This document shows positions 42,682 to 51,732 of a DNA stretch of 64,000 nucleotides, in pieces (the stretch's first letter is position 1; every line of letters starts with the position of its first letter). The stretch spans positions 1 to 64,000 of the forward strand of contig JACREY010000015.1 of NCBI GenBank assembly GCA_016218085.1. The letters run 5' to 3'. A program made the position numbers and the translations under genes. Below the pieces are notes generated by a model. It was not told the DNA's origin and ran no database searches. It saw only the letters and a program-made list of their open reading frames with translations. The stretch is from Ignavibacteriota bacterium. GTDB taxonomy: Bacteria > Bacteroidota > Ignavibacteria > Tepidaquicellales > Tepidaquicellaceae.

Positions 42682-44192
42682 CAGAACTGCTGGTATATAA
42701 ATCCCTGTTGTGAATTATATGCACCGAAAAATATTACTGATATTAATAATGCATAATACAGGCTCCACCTGATTAACTTATTCTGTTTTTTTATTCTCTC
42801 GAATATATTGAACCTTTCTTGTAAAATATCCACGGTTAAAAGGACCGCAATAAAAACAATACTAAGATATAATTCCTTATACGATAATCCGTAAGTCTTT
42901 AAAATGTTTTTTATAATCCCAGAACCGTTTGAATTATTAATAATTCCGCTCCACGAGAAAATATTTGAAAATATTTGTCCGATTTCTTTTAATGTATCTG
43001 ATTTAAAGAATATCCATGATATACTAACGAGAAGGAATGTAAACATTATTTTAGATAAACTGATAAATGGATTTGCATTATTGATATGAAATTTTGATTT
43101 TAACGCTCTTCTTGTTTTTTTGAAAAGCAACGAAAGAACCAGCAGTATGCCGAAATACAAACCCCATATTGCGAATGTTATATTTGCCCCATGCCATAAA
43201 CCGCATACAATCATTGTAATTAAAGATGCAATGATATACGAGGCATAATCAATTCGAATATTTATTTTCCTTTCCATAAGAATCCTCGCAATTGAGTATG
43301 AAAGAGGCAGGAAAATATATTCCTGTAACCATTTAGAAAGCGATATATGCCACCTTTTCCAGAATTCTGCAATACTTTTTGACAGATACGGACGTTTGAA
43401 ATTATTTATTACATCGATACCGATAAACTTTGAAAATCCGTATGCAATGTAACTGTATCCAGAGAAATCACAATATATCTGAACAGTAAACAATAACACG
43501 CCTATGACCATATATATTCCGTTGTAACTATTCAGATCCGAAAATATTCTGCTCGTTACAGGCGAAAGCCTGTCGGCAATAACTACTTTGCTAAAAAATC
43601 CCCATAAAATAATTTTCAGACTGTCGGTTACTCTTTCATAATCAAATGAGACTTTCCTGTCAAATTGATTAATTAAATTATTGGGTTTATCAATTGGCCC
43701 CGCCATTATTGCCGGGAAATATGATATATAGAGTGCTGCATTAACGAATTTGATATTTATTATATTCCCTCTGCCGGTCTCTATTAAATAAGTTATAGAT
43801 TTGAATATATAAAAAGACAGACCTGCAGGTATCAATAATATCAATGCCGGTTTTCCGTAATTCCACCCCATTAGATTTGTAAATCCTAATAAGTTGTCGG
43901 TTAAAAGATTTATGTATTTGTATAAAAACAACGGCACTAAATTTAATATTATTCCTGCAGTAAGATAATTTTTGTAAATATTCTTATTATTGATAATTAA
44001 TTTTGAAAAAATATATGTAACCAGAATCGAATAGAAAAGCACGACTGAAAGGTAACCCGAAATTAGGACATAAAAAAGAACACTTGCACAAAGAAGAATA
44101 TATTTACGTGCTTTACTTTTTATCGAGAAATATATAACTGAAAAAATCGTGAAAAATATTATAAATCCAATTGAATTAAATCCTAAGTTCAC
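42681..44192 (-). CDS. AlgI/PatA-like MBOAT O-acyltransferase with fused C-terminal motif
   Basis: 503 aa, about 12 helices, with YCDFSGYSYIAYGFSKF, FWKRWHISLSKWLQEY and VCGLWHGANITFAIWG (His334). After SWIFFK (393-397) it carries about 107 residues, including a last helix, ending GFIYQQF (Tyr500). This is the normal long AlgI type. The same tail motif appears as a separate protein next to the other MBOAT. The start is GTG. It probably takes acetyl from acetyl-CoA and hands it to the SGNH protein next door. Confidence 0.88.
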   Translation of the reverse strand: MNLGFNSIGFIIFFTIFSVIYFSIKSKARKYILLCASVLFYVLISGYLSVVLFYSILVTYIFSKLIINNKNIYKNYLTAGIILNLVPLFLYKYINLLTDNLLGFTNLMGWNYGKPALILLIPAGLSFYIFKSITYLIETGRGNIINIKFVNAALYISYFPAIMAGPIDKPNNLINQFDRKVSFDYERVTDSLKIILWGFFSKVVIADRLSPVTSRIFSDLNSYNGIYMVIGVLLFTVQIYCDFSGYSYIAYGFSKFIGIDVINNFKRPYLSKSIAEFWKRWHISLSKWLQEYIFLPLSYSIARILMERKINIRIDYASYIIASLITMIVCGLWHGANITFAIWGLYFGILLVLSLLFKKTRRALKSKFHINNANPFISLSKIMFTFLLVSISWIFFKSDTLKEIGQIFSNIFSWSGIINNSNGSGIIKNILKTYGLSYKELYLSIVFIAVLLTVDILQERFNIFERIKKQNKLIRWSLYYALLISVIFFGAYNSQQGFIYQQF

Positions 44193-45469
44193 GGAATTTT
44201 TTTTAGTTTAAATGATTCCCAAGTATGTTTTGATAATATTTTTGATACAGTTACTCCTGAATAAACCGAGATTATAAAGATGAAAGGAATTGAATATCTT
44301 GCATATCCAAATGTAAGAAGATACATTAAAACATATCCGGAAAGTCCAGATATTATCAGAAAAATCCCTTCATCTTTTTCTTTATATTTTTTTTTCATAA
44401 CTGTAATCGACATTACTACTAAAAACCCGTTCAAAAATAAATTAATAAAAGTCTCAGGAATGTTCGAAGCAAGAGAAGTAAAGAATAATATATTAAGAAC
44501 CTTCGAAACAACAAATTCCCCGAAATTATCTTTTATGAAATCGATAATTACTTCTTTCTCTTCCGCCTCAGGATTATTTTTAAGATAACTATTCATCCAT
44601 TCTTCGTGATATTTAACGGTCATCACTGCAACTGAATTTTTAGAATTATTCAAGAAATCCTTTTCTTTCGCATCGAGGCTGAACCTGCCCGTATTTAACA
44701 TTGCGCGGGGTATAAATGTTGGTCCTATAAAATTTAAACCTCCGTATGAAACACCACCGTAAGTTCCCTTTTTCGCAGCGGTTAAATCAAGCGACCATAA
44801 GAATGATAGAAATGTAAGTAACGATAATATTAAAGTTTTTAAACGCAGATTTTTACTTTTAAATATAAACGAATGGATAAGCAACATAAAAGGAACAAAA
44901 AACAAAACCGGCTTAAAAAAAAATGATACACTTGTAATCAATATCAGGAATAAAACCAGAACCCACTTAGGATTTTCAGATAGCTTGCGATAAAACAAAA
45001 TTATCAGAAGTAAAAAAGTCAGGATGTAAACTTCCGGCGTTGATTTAATCGTGAAATGAATATGAAGCGGATTAAAGACAGAAATTAAAAGACCAATAAA
45101 TAATTCCCTACCGTTTAAATATTTACGGAAAATCTCTTTTGTAAGATAAATATTAAATAAAACAAAAGATATTGTCACCGTCAGCCTGAAGTAAGCATGA
45201 CAGGATTCTGGAAAAAAACTGAAACCTGAAAACAGAAGCGGAATTCCAGGTCCTCTCCCAGCATGAAGTAAAGAAAAATCTCCTTTCCAAAACAGCTTTG
45301 CATAAACATAATAACCATCATCGGTAAGGAAAAATGCAGAATCGTATTTTAAAAAAAACTTAATGAATATTACTAAAAAAACCATGAGAGCAACATACAA
45401 TAAAAAAACCACCCAAACAGGATTTTCTTCTCCCTTTGCCAATAATTTATCAAATAACTTTTTAACCAT
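44189..45469 (-). CDS. GT39/GT-C-type membrane glycosyltransferase
   Basis: The 426-aa protein has about ten helices and the GT-C sign of a metal- or lipid-binding Asp pair in the first periplasmic loop (FLTDDGYYVYAKLFW), followed by GRGPGIPLLFS. Such PMT-like proteins use polyprenyl-phosphate sugars to decorate lipids or polymers at the outer face. C-terminal SIPFIFIISVYSGVTVSKIL is the last span. A glycosyltransferase, not an MBOAT; acceptor unknown. GTGA junction with the MBOAT gene. Confidence 0.72.
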   Translation of the reverse strand: MVKKLFDKLLAKGEENPVWVVFLLYVALMVFLVIFIKFFLKYDSAFFLTDDGYYVYAKLFWKGDFSLLHAGRGPGIPLLFSGFSFFPESCHAYFRLTVTISFVLFNIYLTKEIFRKYLNGRELFIGLLISVFNPLHIHFTIKSTPEVYILTFLLLIILFYRKLSENPKWVLVLFLILITSVSFFFKPVLFFVPFMLLIHSFIFKSKNLRLKTLILSLLTFLSFLWSLDLTAAKKGTYGGVSYGGLNFIGPTFIPRAMLNTGRFSLDAKEKDFLNNSKNSVAVMTVKYHEEWMNSYLKNNPEAEEKEVIIDFIKDNFGEFVVSKVLNILFFTSLASNIPETFINLFLNGFLVVMSITVMKKKYKEKDEGIFLIISGLSGYVLMYLLTFGYARYSIPFIFIISVYSGVTVSKILSKHTWESFKLKKIP

Positions 45470-45483
45470 TCAAGCAGAAAATA

Positions 45484-47022
45484 TTATTTTATATTTAAAT
45501 CTTTCATAGCCTGCTTCTTTACAATTGTGTCGAGCCATTTAAACATGCTTACTTTCTTTTTTGCAATTGCTTTATAAGCAAGGGTTTTTGCTTCCCTGCT
45601 TACTCCTTCGAGTTGTCCTTCGTACCTTGTTCTGTACGTTCCTCCTCTTACACCGGGTATATCAAAATCAAAATCTGCCTTTGGCTCGCCCTCACCCACT
45701 TCGAAATCAATAAGGTAAAACACACCGCCAATAACCCAGGTAAGATTTAGTCTCCTGGCTTCAACAGGTATTTTATTTATTGGCAGTTCCACCCCAAACT
45801 GCGGGTTTGTGGTAACAAGTATTTTATAAAATTCTGTTTCTCTCAGCCACGGGGGTATACTTTCATCTCCAACTACTATCTTGCCACCTGTTTTTGTCAC
45901 TCTTACCATTTCCTGCAAACTTTTTTCGATATTCTCAAATTCACCCAACCCGCCAAAGCTGTAAACAGAATCAAAATATTTATCAGGATAAGGGAGATAA
46001 CATGCATTAGACATGGAATATGTTCTTTTCATTCCGAATTTATTCAATCTTTTTCTGCATTTATCAAGCATCGGATAAGAAATATCCTGAAGATGCAATT
46101 CACCTTTACTTCCAATCATCTCGGCAATAATTTCAGAATCTCTTCCAGTTCCGCAGGCAACTTCCAGTACCTTGCTGCCTTTTTTTATATTCAACTTATG
46201 AATAAAAGATTTTCTCAACTTTTTTTCATCTTCAAAATGCGTTTTGAATGTCAATGGAAGAAACTTATCATATACTTCTGCTCTTGCATCATAAAATTTT
46301 TTAACTCCTGAATCATGCTTTGATAGTTCATAAGGATAAATTAAATCCGGAATACCATTAACAACCGTAAACCTGTGTCCATCCGGATTTTCGAGGTATT
46401 TACTTCCAATTTCCGAAAGCAATTCGTGTTTATCCGGACTCACAAAAAAGGATTCGATTTTTAATTTTTTTCTATTCCATTCAGTCTTGGTCATTTCATA
46501 AAAATCACAATCAATCCATTTGCCATATTTCATAAACATATTTTTTTCCATATATGTAAAACGAAAACCGAGTCTTTTAATCAGTTTTTCCGAACCAATA
46601 TTTCCTATGTGATGCCCAACGACTATTTTATCTAGTCCAAGTTCATTGTAAGCAAAGTCTAAAACCAATTCACCCGCTTTAGTCATTATTCCTTTTCCCT
46701 GAAATTCAGGGCCCAGCCAATAAGCAATTTCTGCCCTGTTATATATGAGAGATCTGTGTTTTCTTAAAATTGCTATAACAGAAAATACTCCTGTAAATTT
46801 CTTATTATGGAAAACAGCCCAGGTAATACTACTGCCCTTCTTAAATGCTTCCTCCACTGATTTCAAATATTCAAGAGTCTGTACTTTAGATTTATGAGCA
46901 TCCCAGGACATATCCCTTGAAATTTCAGGATTTGACATATAAGGATAAACCATTTCAACATCTTTGGACGATACCGGTCTTAAAAATAGTTCTTTATATT
47001 TTAAATTATAATTATTTTTCAA
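45484..47022 (-). CDS. GNAT acetyltransferase - Trm112-like - methyltransferase fusion
   Basis: One 512-aa chain combines three modules. Residues about 9-180 are a RimJ-type GNAT domain, with the acetyl-CoA loop QGKGIMTKAG (108-117) and GLDKIVVGHHIGNIGSEKLIKRLGF spread over 129-153. Residues about 190-230 look like a Trm112/UPF0434 linker lacking cysteines (KYLENPDGHRFTVVNGIPDL). From about 235 on is a SAM methyltransferase with VLEVACGTGRDSEI (285-298). The start is TTG with AGGAGG seven bases upstream. It could acetylate and methylate the same sugar in sequence. Confidence 0.82.
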   Translation of the reverse strand: MKNNYNLKYKELFLRPVSSKDVEMVYPYMSNPEISRDMSWDAHKSKVQTLEYLKSVEEAFKKGSSITWAVFHNKKFTGVFSVIAILRKHRSLIYNRAEIAYWLGPEFQGKGIMTKAGELVLDFAYNELGLDKIVVGHHIGNIGSEKLIKRLGFRFTYMEKNMFMKYGKWIDCDFYEMTKTEWNRKKLKIESFFVSPDKHELLSEIGSKYLENPDGHRFTVVNGIPDLIYPYELSKHDSGVKKFYDARAEVYDKFLPLTFKTHFEDEKKLRKSFIHKLNIKKGSKVLEVACGTGRDSEIIAEMIGSKGELHLQDISYPMLDKCRKRLNKFGMKRTYSMSNACYLPYPDKYFDSVYSFGGLGEFENIEKSLQEMVRVTKTGGKIVVGDESIPPWLRETEFYKILVTTNPQFGVELPINKIPVEARRLNLTWVIGGVFYLIDFEVGEGEPKADFDFDIPGVRGGTYRTRYEGQLEGVSREAKTLAYKAIAKKKVSMFKWLDTIVKKQAMKDLNIK

Positions 47023-47058
47023 AGTATATCCTCCTGAAATTAGAATTCATAAATAAAG

Positions 47059-47781
47059 TTATTTGATTATATAAGCTGTAGGCATCCATCCGAATGGAAA
47101 TGTTCTTACTTCCTTGTCCTTCAAAAATTCCTTTACTGCTTTTGTTTCTCCGGGTGCTACTTCGTGATTGAACTGGTCAAGAATTAGATACCCGCCTTTT
47201 GTAAGCCTTTCCCAGAATACAGGCAGGCAGGATTTCACAACTTTATACATTCCTGCATCAAGAAAAACAATCTTAAATTGTAGATGCGGATATTTTTTAA
47301 AGAATTTTGTAAGTTGTTTTGTAACATCCAGCTTGTGAACAAAAACAGTATTCTGCAGCAATTGTGCTTTTATAAGCTTCATTAATCTGTCATAGGACTC
47401 TATATCTCCGTGCTTCACTATCTTTGATTCCCATTTATCGGGTTCATTGCCTTTGAACCAATCGAATCCGTGCACCTGCGTTAGTGTATTTGGTTCAAAT
47501 ATCTGTACCATTTTTGCGAAAAATAAAAGTGATGCACCCTTGTATGTTCCGACTTCCGCTATATGTCCGGCAAGCCCAAGCGTATCCCTGTAACTTTCAT
47601 AAAAAGATAGATATCTTGCAATAGTCAGATGTCCCGAGAAACATGGAAAATACTCTATAAAATCCTCAATCTTATAATTAAGAGATTTAATTATTTCCAC
47701 TCCTTTATAATAACTGTTTTTTTTATCGGCGAATTTCTGAGTTTCAAATTCACCGGGAATGTAATCGCTTTTCTTTTTCAT
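47059..47781 (-). CDS. TylF/MycF-like methyltransferase
   Basis: 240 aa: HIAEVGTYKGASLLFFAKM (SAM site), HGFDWFKG, FKIVFLDAGMYKVVKSCL and GGYLILDQFNHEVAPGETKAV, the pattern of macrocin-type sugar O-methyltransferases that use a metal ion. Adds a methyl group to a sugar hydroxyl. It fits between the fused acetyl/methyltransferase and the propeller protein. Confidence 0.8.
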   Translation of the reverse strand: MKKKSDYIPGEFETQKFADKKNSYYKGVEIIKSLNYKIEDFIEYFPCFSGHLTIARYLSFYESYRDTLGLAGHIAEVGTYKGASLLFFAKMVQIFEPNTLTQVHGFDWFKGNEPDKWESKIVKHGDIESYDRLMKLIKAQLLQNTVFVHKLDVTKQLTKFFKKYPHLQFKIVFLDAGMYKVVKSCLPVFWERLTKGGYLILDQFNHEVAPGETKAVKEFLKDKEVRTFPFGWMPTAYIIK

Positions 47782-47792
47782 TTTATATTTTT

Positions 47793-48734
47793 TTATATTA
47801 CTTGTAATTTTTCTGTCAATACCGCATATCCAAAACCTTCTTTTCCAAAATCATTTCCGTTGTAAATCATTATTATTTTATTTTTAATTTTTATGACCGC
47901 CGGATATGCAGTCATTCTTGAATCCCAGCCTGTTATTGACCATTTAATTCCTGATTCCGAATCAATTCTGTTCCATTTTCTCAGGTCAGAAGATATCGAT
48001 AATCCGATTCTGTAACTGTCCTGACCGCTCCTGAAACTCTTACTGCCCCTGTAACAGTACCACATGTAATATTTGTTTCCAATTTTAATTACTGTCGGCC
48101 GTGTAATGGCTTCATATCTGTCTTTCTGAGCAACAGCAACCTCATAATTTCTTTTCCAGTTTATACCGTCTTTTGAGGATGCATACTTCAAATCATAAGT
48201 ATGTTCATATTTATTATTAATCATATGCCAGTTTGTACCTGACGTATACCACATATGCCATTTTCCTTTTTCGAACATTACATGCGGTGATGTCGCAGAA
48301 TATATTTCGAAAGGTGTTCTGTCTACAATCGGACCAAGTGAATATTTTTTGAAAGTCATTCCACCGTCCTCGCTCATTGCAAGCCCGGTGTAATTATTGT
48401 ATGGTATAGTTATTCCCCTCGACCAGCCACTGTAATATAAATAAATCAAACCGTTCTTTTCTACCACACTGCTCGGCATAATGCCGAATTCATCGAATGT
48501 TCCGGGATCCCCCGGATTTAATATCGGCTTATTATGAATATAAACTACTTTCGATAAATCATTTATATCGAGATCGCAAAATGTCGTCAGGCTTAAATCT
48601 TTTCTGGGTCTTGTCGCAAAGTAAACACGCAAAACGTTTTTCTTCAGCAAAAGAGTAGGAACCTGCGCATGAGAATTCATCCATCCGAAATTATTTTTCG
48701 GAGAAAATATTAATCCCTTTTTTTCCCAGTACAT
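47793..48734 (-). CDS. Beta-propeller glycosidase-like protein (GH43/GH32-type fold)
   Basis: The 313-aa protein is built from repeated propeller strands: YFATRPRKD, LIYLYYSGWSRG, WHMWYTSGTNW, YYMWYCYRGSK and IIMIYNGND. Asp in IVDRTPFEIYSATSP-type segments could be catalytic. It lacks a signal peptide and sits in a biosynthetic operon, so it may be a cytosolic glycan-processing or sugar-transfer enzyme rather than a digestive hydrolase. Proteins of this form are common in polysaccharide clusters with unknown role. Confidence 0.7.
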   Translation of the reverse strand: MYWEKKGLIFSPKNNFGWMNSHAQVPTLLLKKNVLRVYFATRPRKDLSLTTFCDLDINDLSKVVYIHNKPILNPGDPGTFDEFGIMPSSVVEKNGLIYLYYSGWSRGITIPYNNYTGLAMSEDGGMTFKKYSLGPIVDRTPFEIYSATSPHVMFEKGKWHMWYTSGTNWHMINNKYEHTYDLKYASSKDGINWKRNYEVAVAQKDRYEAITRPTVIKIGNKYYMWYCYRGSKSFRSGQDSYRIGLSISSDLRKWNRIDSESGIKWSITGWDSRMTAYPAVIKIKNKIIMIYNGNDFGKEGFGYAVLTEKLQVI

Positions 48735-48735
48735 A

Positions 48736-49413
48736 TTAATAAAATGATTTAAACATTTTCAGGAATTGCTTGCTGTTCAGCCTGAATTCCTTCGTTGATT
48801 CCTGTATAACCACTTTTTCATCGGCAAGATTTTTTGTAACAAGAGTATTTGCACCGATAAAGCAGTCATTTCCAATAGATACGTTATCCCCGACAGTAGA
48901 GTTAATTGCAAAAAAACAATTCTTCCCGATTTTCACGCAACCTGCTATATTCGCACCCGATGTTAGCCAGCAATTATCACCGATATCGGAATGATGCCCG
49001 ACCACTGCCCCACTCCATATAAATACGTTATTTCCTATCTTTACTTTAGGATGTACACATACATTATTCATTATAAAACAATTCTCACCAATATCCAGAT
49101 TGGCAGGAATTCCGCTGTTTTTGGAAATTACTGAAATCATATTATATCCTTTTACTTTCGCCTCATACACTTTTTCTTCTCTGACTTTATTCAGCTGATG
49201 ATATCCCAGTGCTACAAACATATCATAATCTGCTGGGGGATATTTTTCTTTTATGCTTTCAAACGGAATGACTTTAAATCCTAAAAATTCCTCTTCTTTT
49301 ATAAATTCCTTGTCAACAGTAAAAGCGGCTGTTTTTAAATCGGTTTCGTTTGTGATACAATAATGAATTACTTCAGCTATATTGCCAAGTCCAAATATTA
49401 TTACAGGTTTCAT
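48736..49413 (-). CDS. NeuD/PglD-like sugar acetyltransferase
   Basis: 225 aa: IIFGLGNIAEVIHY at the N-terminal Rossmann-like part, then a left-handed beta-helix of hexapeptide repeats (INNVCVHPKVKIGNNVFI, VGHHSDIGDNCWL) with the catalytic-type His pair in GHHSDIGD. PglD/NeuD proteins N-acetylate amino-sugars on UDP. Adjacent to the DltA-like ligase it could be part of making an acylated amino-sugar. Confidence 0.85.
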   Translation of the reverse strand: MKPVIIFGLGNIAEVIHYCITNETDLKTAAFTVDKEFIKEEEFLGFKVIPFESIKEKYPPADYDMFVALGYHQLNKVREEKVYEAKVKGYNMISVISKNSGIPANLDIGENCFIMNNVCVHPKVKIGNNVFIWSGAVVGHHSDIGDNCWLTSGANIAGCVKIGKNCFFAINSTVGDNVSIGNDCFIGANTLVTKNLADEKVVIQESTKEFRLNSKQFLKMFKSFY

Positions 49414-49417
49414 ATAT

Positions 49418-50977
49418 TTATAATTCTTTTAATAATTCTTTAAGTTGTAACTTATCTGTCTTTCCGTTACGGTTTTTCGGCAGTTCTTCCATTACAATAA
49501 TTTTTTTCGGTTTCATGTAAGGGGGAAGCTTTGATTTTAAATCTTTTCCTATTTGTGCAGAATCCTTCCTCGATTTTGAATTGACAAAAGCAAGTATCTG
49601 CCCTATTCCATTCTCCTCTTTCTTATATAGGACGGCAGATTCATTAACATACTCCAGTGTATTTATAACAGATTCAATCTCCTCAAGCTCAATCCTATAC
49701 CCCATGTGCTTTATTTGATTATCGATTCTTCCTTTGAAAAGTAAATACCCGTTATCAGCTTTCTTTACAATATCACCCGTCTTATATATTTTTTCATCCA
49801 GCATTGAGTTATAAGGATTTTTTATAAAAGACTTTCTTGTTAATTCTTCATCTCCGTAATACCCAAGCCCTACATTCGGACCCTTCAGGCAAAGTTCTCC
49901 GTAAGTTTTGTCATTTTCATCTATGGGAATAATTTCATAGTCAAAATTCGGAGCAAGAAATCCAAGAGGTGCAAGTTCTGACATATTGTCAAAATCTTTT
50001 TCCGTTATTTTGTATGAAGAACATATGCAGGTGCATTCCGTCGGACCGTATACGTTCACAAATTCTGCACGTTCTTTGTATAAATCATATAAATATTTCA
50101 ACCTTGGTTTGGGAAAACCCTCTCCTCCGAATGATATTTTTCGTATATGCTTGAACTCATTCTTATTTAAGATTTTTGTTGTAATAAGATATACGAGAAA
50201 GGATGGAACTGAAAACCAAATCGTACACTTCAATTCATTAATCTTATCCAGCATTCCTCTTACATCTTTTGCAGCATCATTTGGAAATACAACAAGCCTT
50301 GTCCCCGTGAATATCGCAGTATAAAAATCGAAAACGGAATTATCGAAGTATATAGGATTGACATTTGTGAAAGCATCATCAGGTTTTACATCAAATCTCT
50401 CTTTACCCCATCCAATAAAATTAATCAGGTTCTGATGAGACATAACTGCACCCTTCGGAAAACCCGTCGAACCTGAGGTAAACATTATGTAAGCAGGATT
50501 TGATCCGTTAATTTCATGATTAATATCAAGCTTTTCCGAAAAACATCTTTTAAATTCATTTTGAAACTCAACAGAATGTAAATCAATTACAGAATATCCG
50601 TCTTCAATAAGTGCTTTATCTAGTACTTTATTATCCAGATAGTCTTTCACCACAATTTTTGGTTTACACTTCGATAATATTTTTGATATTCTTTCCCAAG
50701 GACTCGTTAAATCAAGATTCGTATAAATCGCTCCGATTTTTAAACAGGCAATCATAACAGAAAAAGCAAATTCAGATTTAGTATTAAATATCGCAACAAC
50801 ATCGCCTCTGCTTATGCCTGAACTAAGCAGATAATTCGCTATACTGTTCGATAAATCTTTTAAATCCGAAAAAGTAACAAAGTGCTTCTTGTTGTAATGC
50901 AAAGCAATGCTGTCTTTATGCTTTTTGCATACTTCATCAAATAGTATTCCGAGATTATATATATATCTATTACTCAT
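49418..50977 (-). CDS. DltA-like amino acid adenylation ligase
   Basis: The 519-aa ANL enzyme has FTSGSTGFPKG (166-176), FDNSVFDFY with Asp212 at the position that holds the amino group of an amino acid, YGPTECT, YKTGDI, GRIDNQIKHMGYRIE and Lys in NRNGKTDK. It is stand-alone, as DltA is, and sits upstream of an SDR and a carrier protein. It should make an aminoacyl-AMP and load it on the carrier at 51733-51963 or 40552-40782. Which amino acid is not evident. Confidence 0.82.
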   Translation of the reverse strand: MSNRYIYNLGILFDEVCKKHKDSIALHYNKKHFVTFSDLKDLSNSIANYLLSSGISRGDVVAIFNTKSEFAFSVMIACLKIGAIYTNLDLTSPWERISKILSKCKPKIVVKDYLDNKVLDKALIEDGYSVIDLHSVEFQNEFKRCFSEKLDINHEINGSNPAYIMFTSGSTGFPKGAVMSHQNLINFIGWGKERFDVKPDDAFTNVNPIYFDNSVFDFYTAIFTGTRLVVFPNDAAKDVRGMLDKINELKCTIWFSVPSFLVYLITTKILNKNEFKHIRKISFGGEGFPKPRLKYLYDLYKERAEFVNVYGPTECTCICSSYKITEKDFDNMSELAPLGFLAPNFDYEIIPIDENDKTYGELCLKGPNVGLGYYGDEELTRKSFIKNPYNSMLDEKIYKTGDIVKKADNGYLLFKGRIDNQIKHMGYRIELEEIESVINTLEYVNESAVLYKKEENGIGQILAFVNSKSRKDSAQIGKDLKSKLPPYMKPKKIIVMEELPKNRNGKTDKLQLKELLKEL

Positions 50978-50985
50978 ACTTCAGA

Positions 50986-51729
50986 TTATATTTTTAATCC
51001 GCCGTCCAGTTCAATTATTCTTCCGTTGAAGTATTCGTTATTAATTATAAATTTTACTGCATCAGATACTTCCTCAACCTTCCCTAACCTTTTTGAAGGA
51101 ATTGATTTTTCCCATTTCTGGATTACAGCTTCGCTCATTGCTTTTCTTGTTGATTCGGTATCGATAAATCCGGGAGCAATTCCTGCACAGCGTATATTAA
51201 ACATCCCCAGTTCCTTGCTCCACGTATTGGTTAAAGCATTTACTGCTGCTTTAGCGGCGGAATAAGCTGACTGACCTGCATTCCCGTAAGCCGAAATCGA
51301 GCTTATATTTATTATCAACCCTTTAATTCGCTTTGCAATCATTTTATCTACAACACAAACAGAAGTGTAAAAAAGGGAATTGAGATTCGCATCCATTGTC
51401 TTGTGCCACATTTCAATGTTATGTTTTCTGTCTGTCTTTGATAAAATATTAATCAGGGGTGCGCTGAATATCATTCCTGCATTATTTACCAACACATCTA
51501 TTTTCTCGTTCTCTTCAATAATCCTGTCCACCGTTTCTTCTACCTGTTTATAATCAGACAGATTGCAGCAGTAAGTTAATATTTCTGAATATTCTTTTTT
51601 AAGAATCCCTAGCATTTCCTCGTTCATATCAACAGCAATTACTTTTCCGATATCCTTTGCTAACGTTTTGGCGATATAACTTCCAAAACACCCCCCCCCG
51701 CCTGTTACAAGAATGGTTTTATTTTCCAT
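50986..51729 (-). CDS. SDR reductase with G9 tract in its N-terminus
   Basis: The 247-aa FabG-like SDR has an NAD(P) site VTGGGGCFGSYIAK. NNAGM and catalytic YSAAK in SAYSAAKAAV are present, with the C-terminal GRIIELDGG. The gly-rich loop is written across nine consecutive Gs (51691-51699). The position normally Gly is Cys14. One slipped base would shift the frame at codon 11-13 and abolish the protein. It lies between the adenylating enzyme and a carrier protein, suggesting that it reduces a carrier-bound or sugar keto group. Confidence 0.85.
   Translation of the reverse strand: MENKTILVTGGGGCFGSYIAKTLAKDIGKVIAVDMNEEMLGILKKEYSEILTYCCNLSDYKQVEETVDRIIEENEKIDVLVNNAGMIFSAPLINILSKTDRKHNIEMWHKTMDANLNSLFYTSVCVVDKMIAKRIKGLIINISSISAYGNAGQSAYSAAKAAVNALTNTWSKELGMFNIRCAGIAPGFIDTESTRKAMSEAVIQKWEKSIPSKRLGKVEEVSDAVKFIINNEYFNGRIIELDGGLKI
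51691..51699 (-). repeat. Homopolymer G9 tract in an SDR gene
   Basis: Nine C on the plus strand, nine G in the coding strand of the SDR. Runs of this length of G/C are rare in AT-rich DNA, and in pathogens they drive phase variation by slippage. Here the frame is open at nine. Confidence 0.75.
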
Positions 51730-51732
51730 ATT

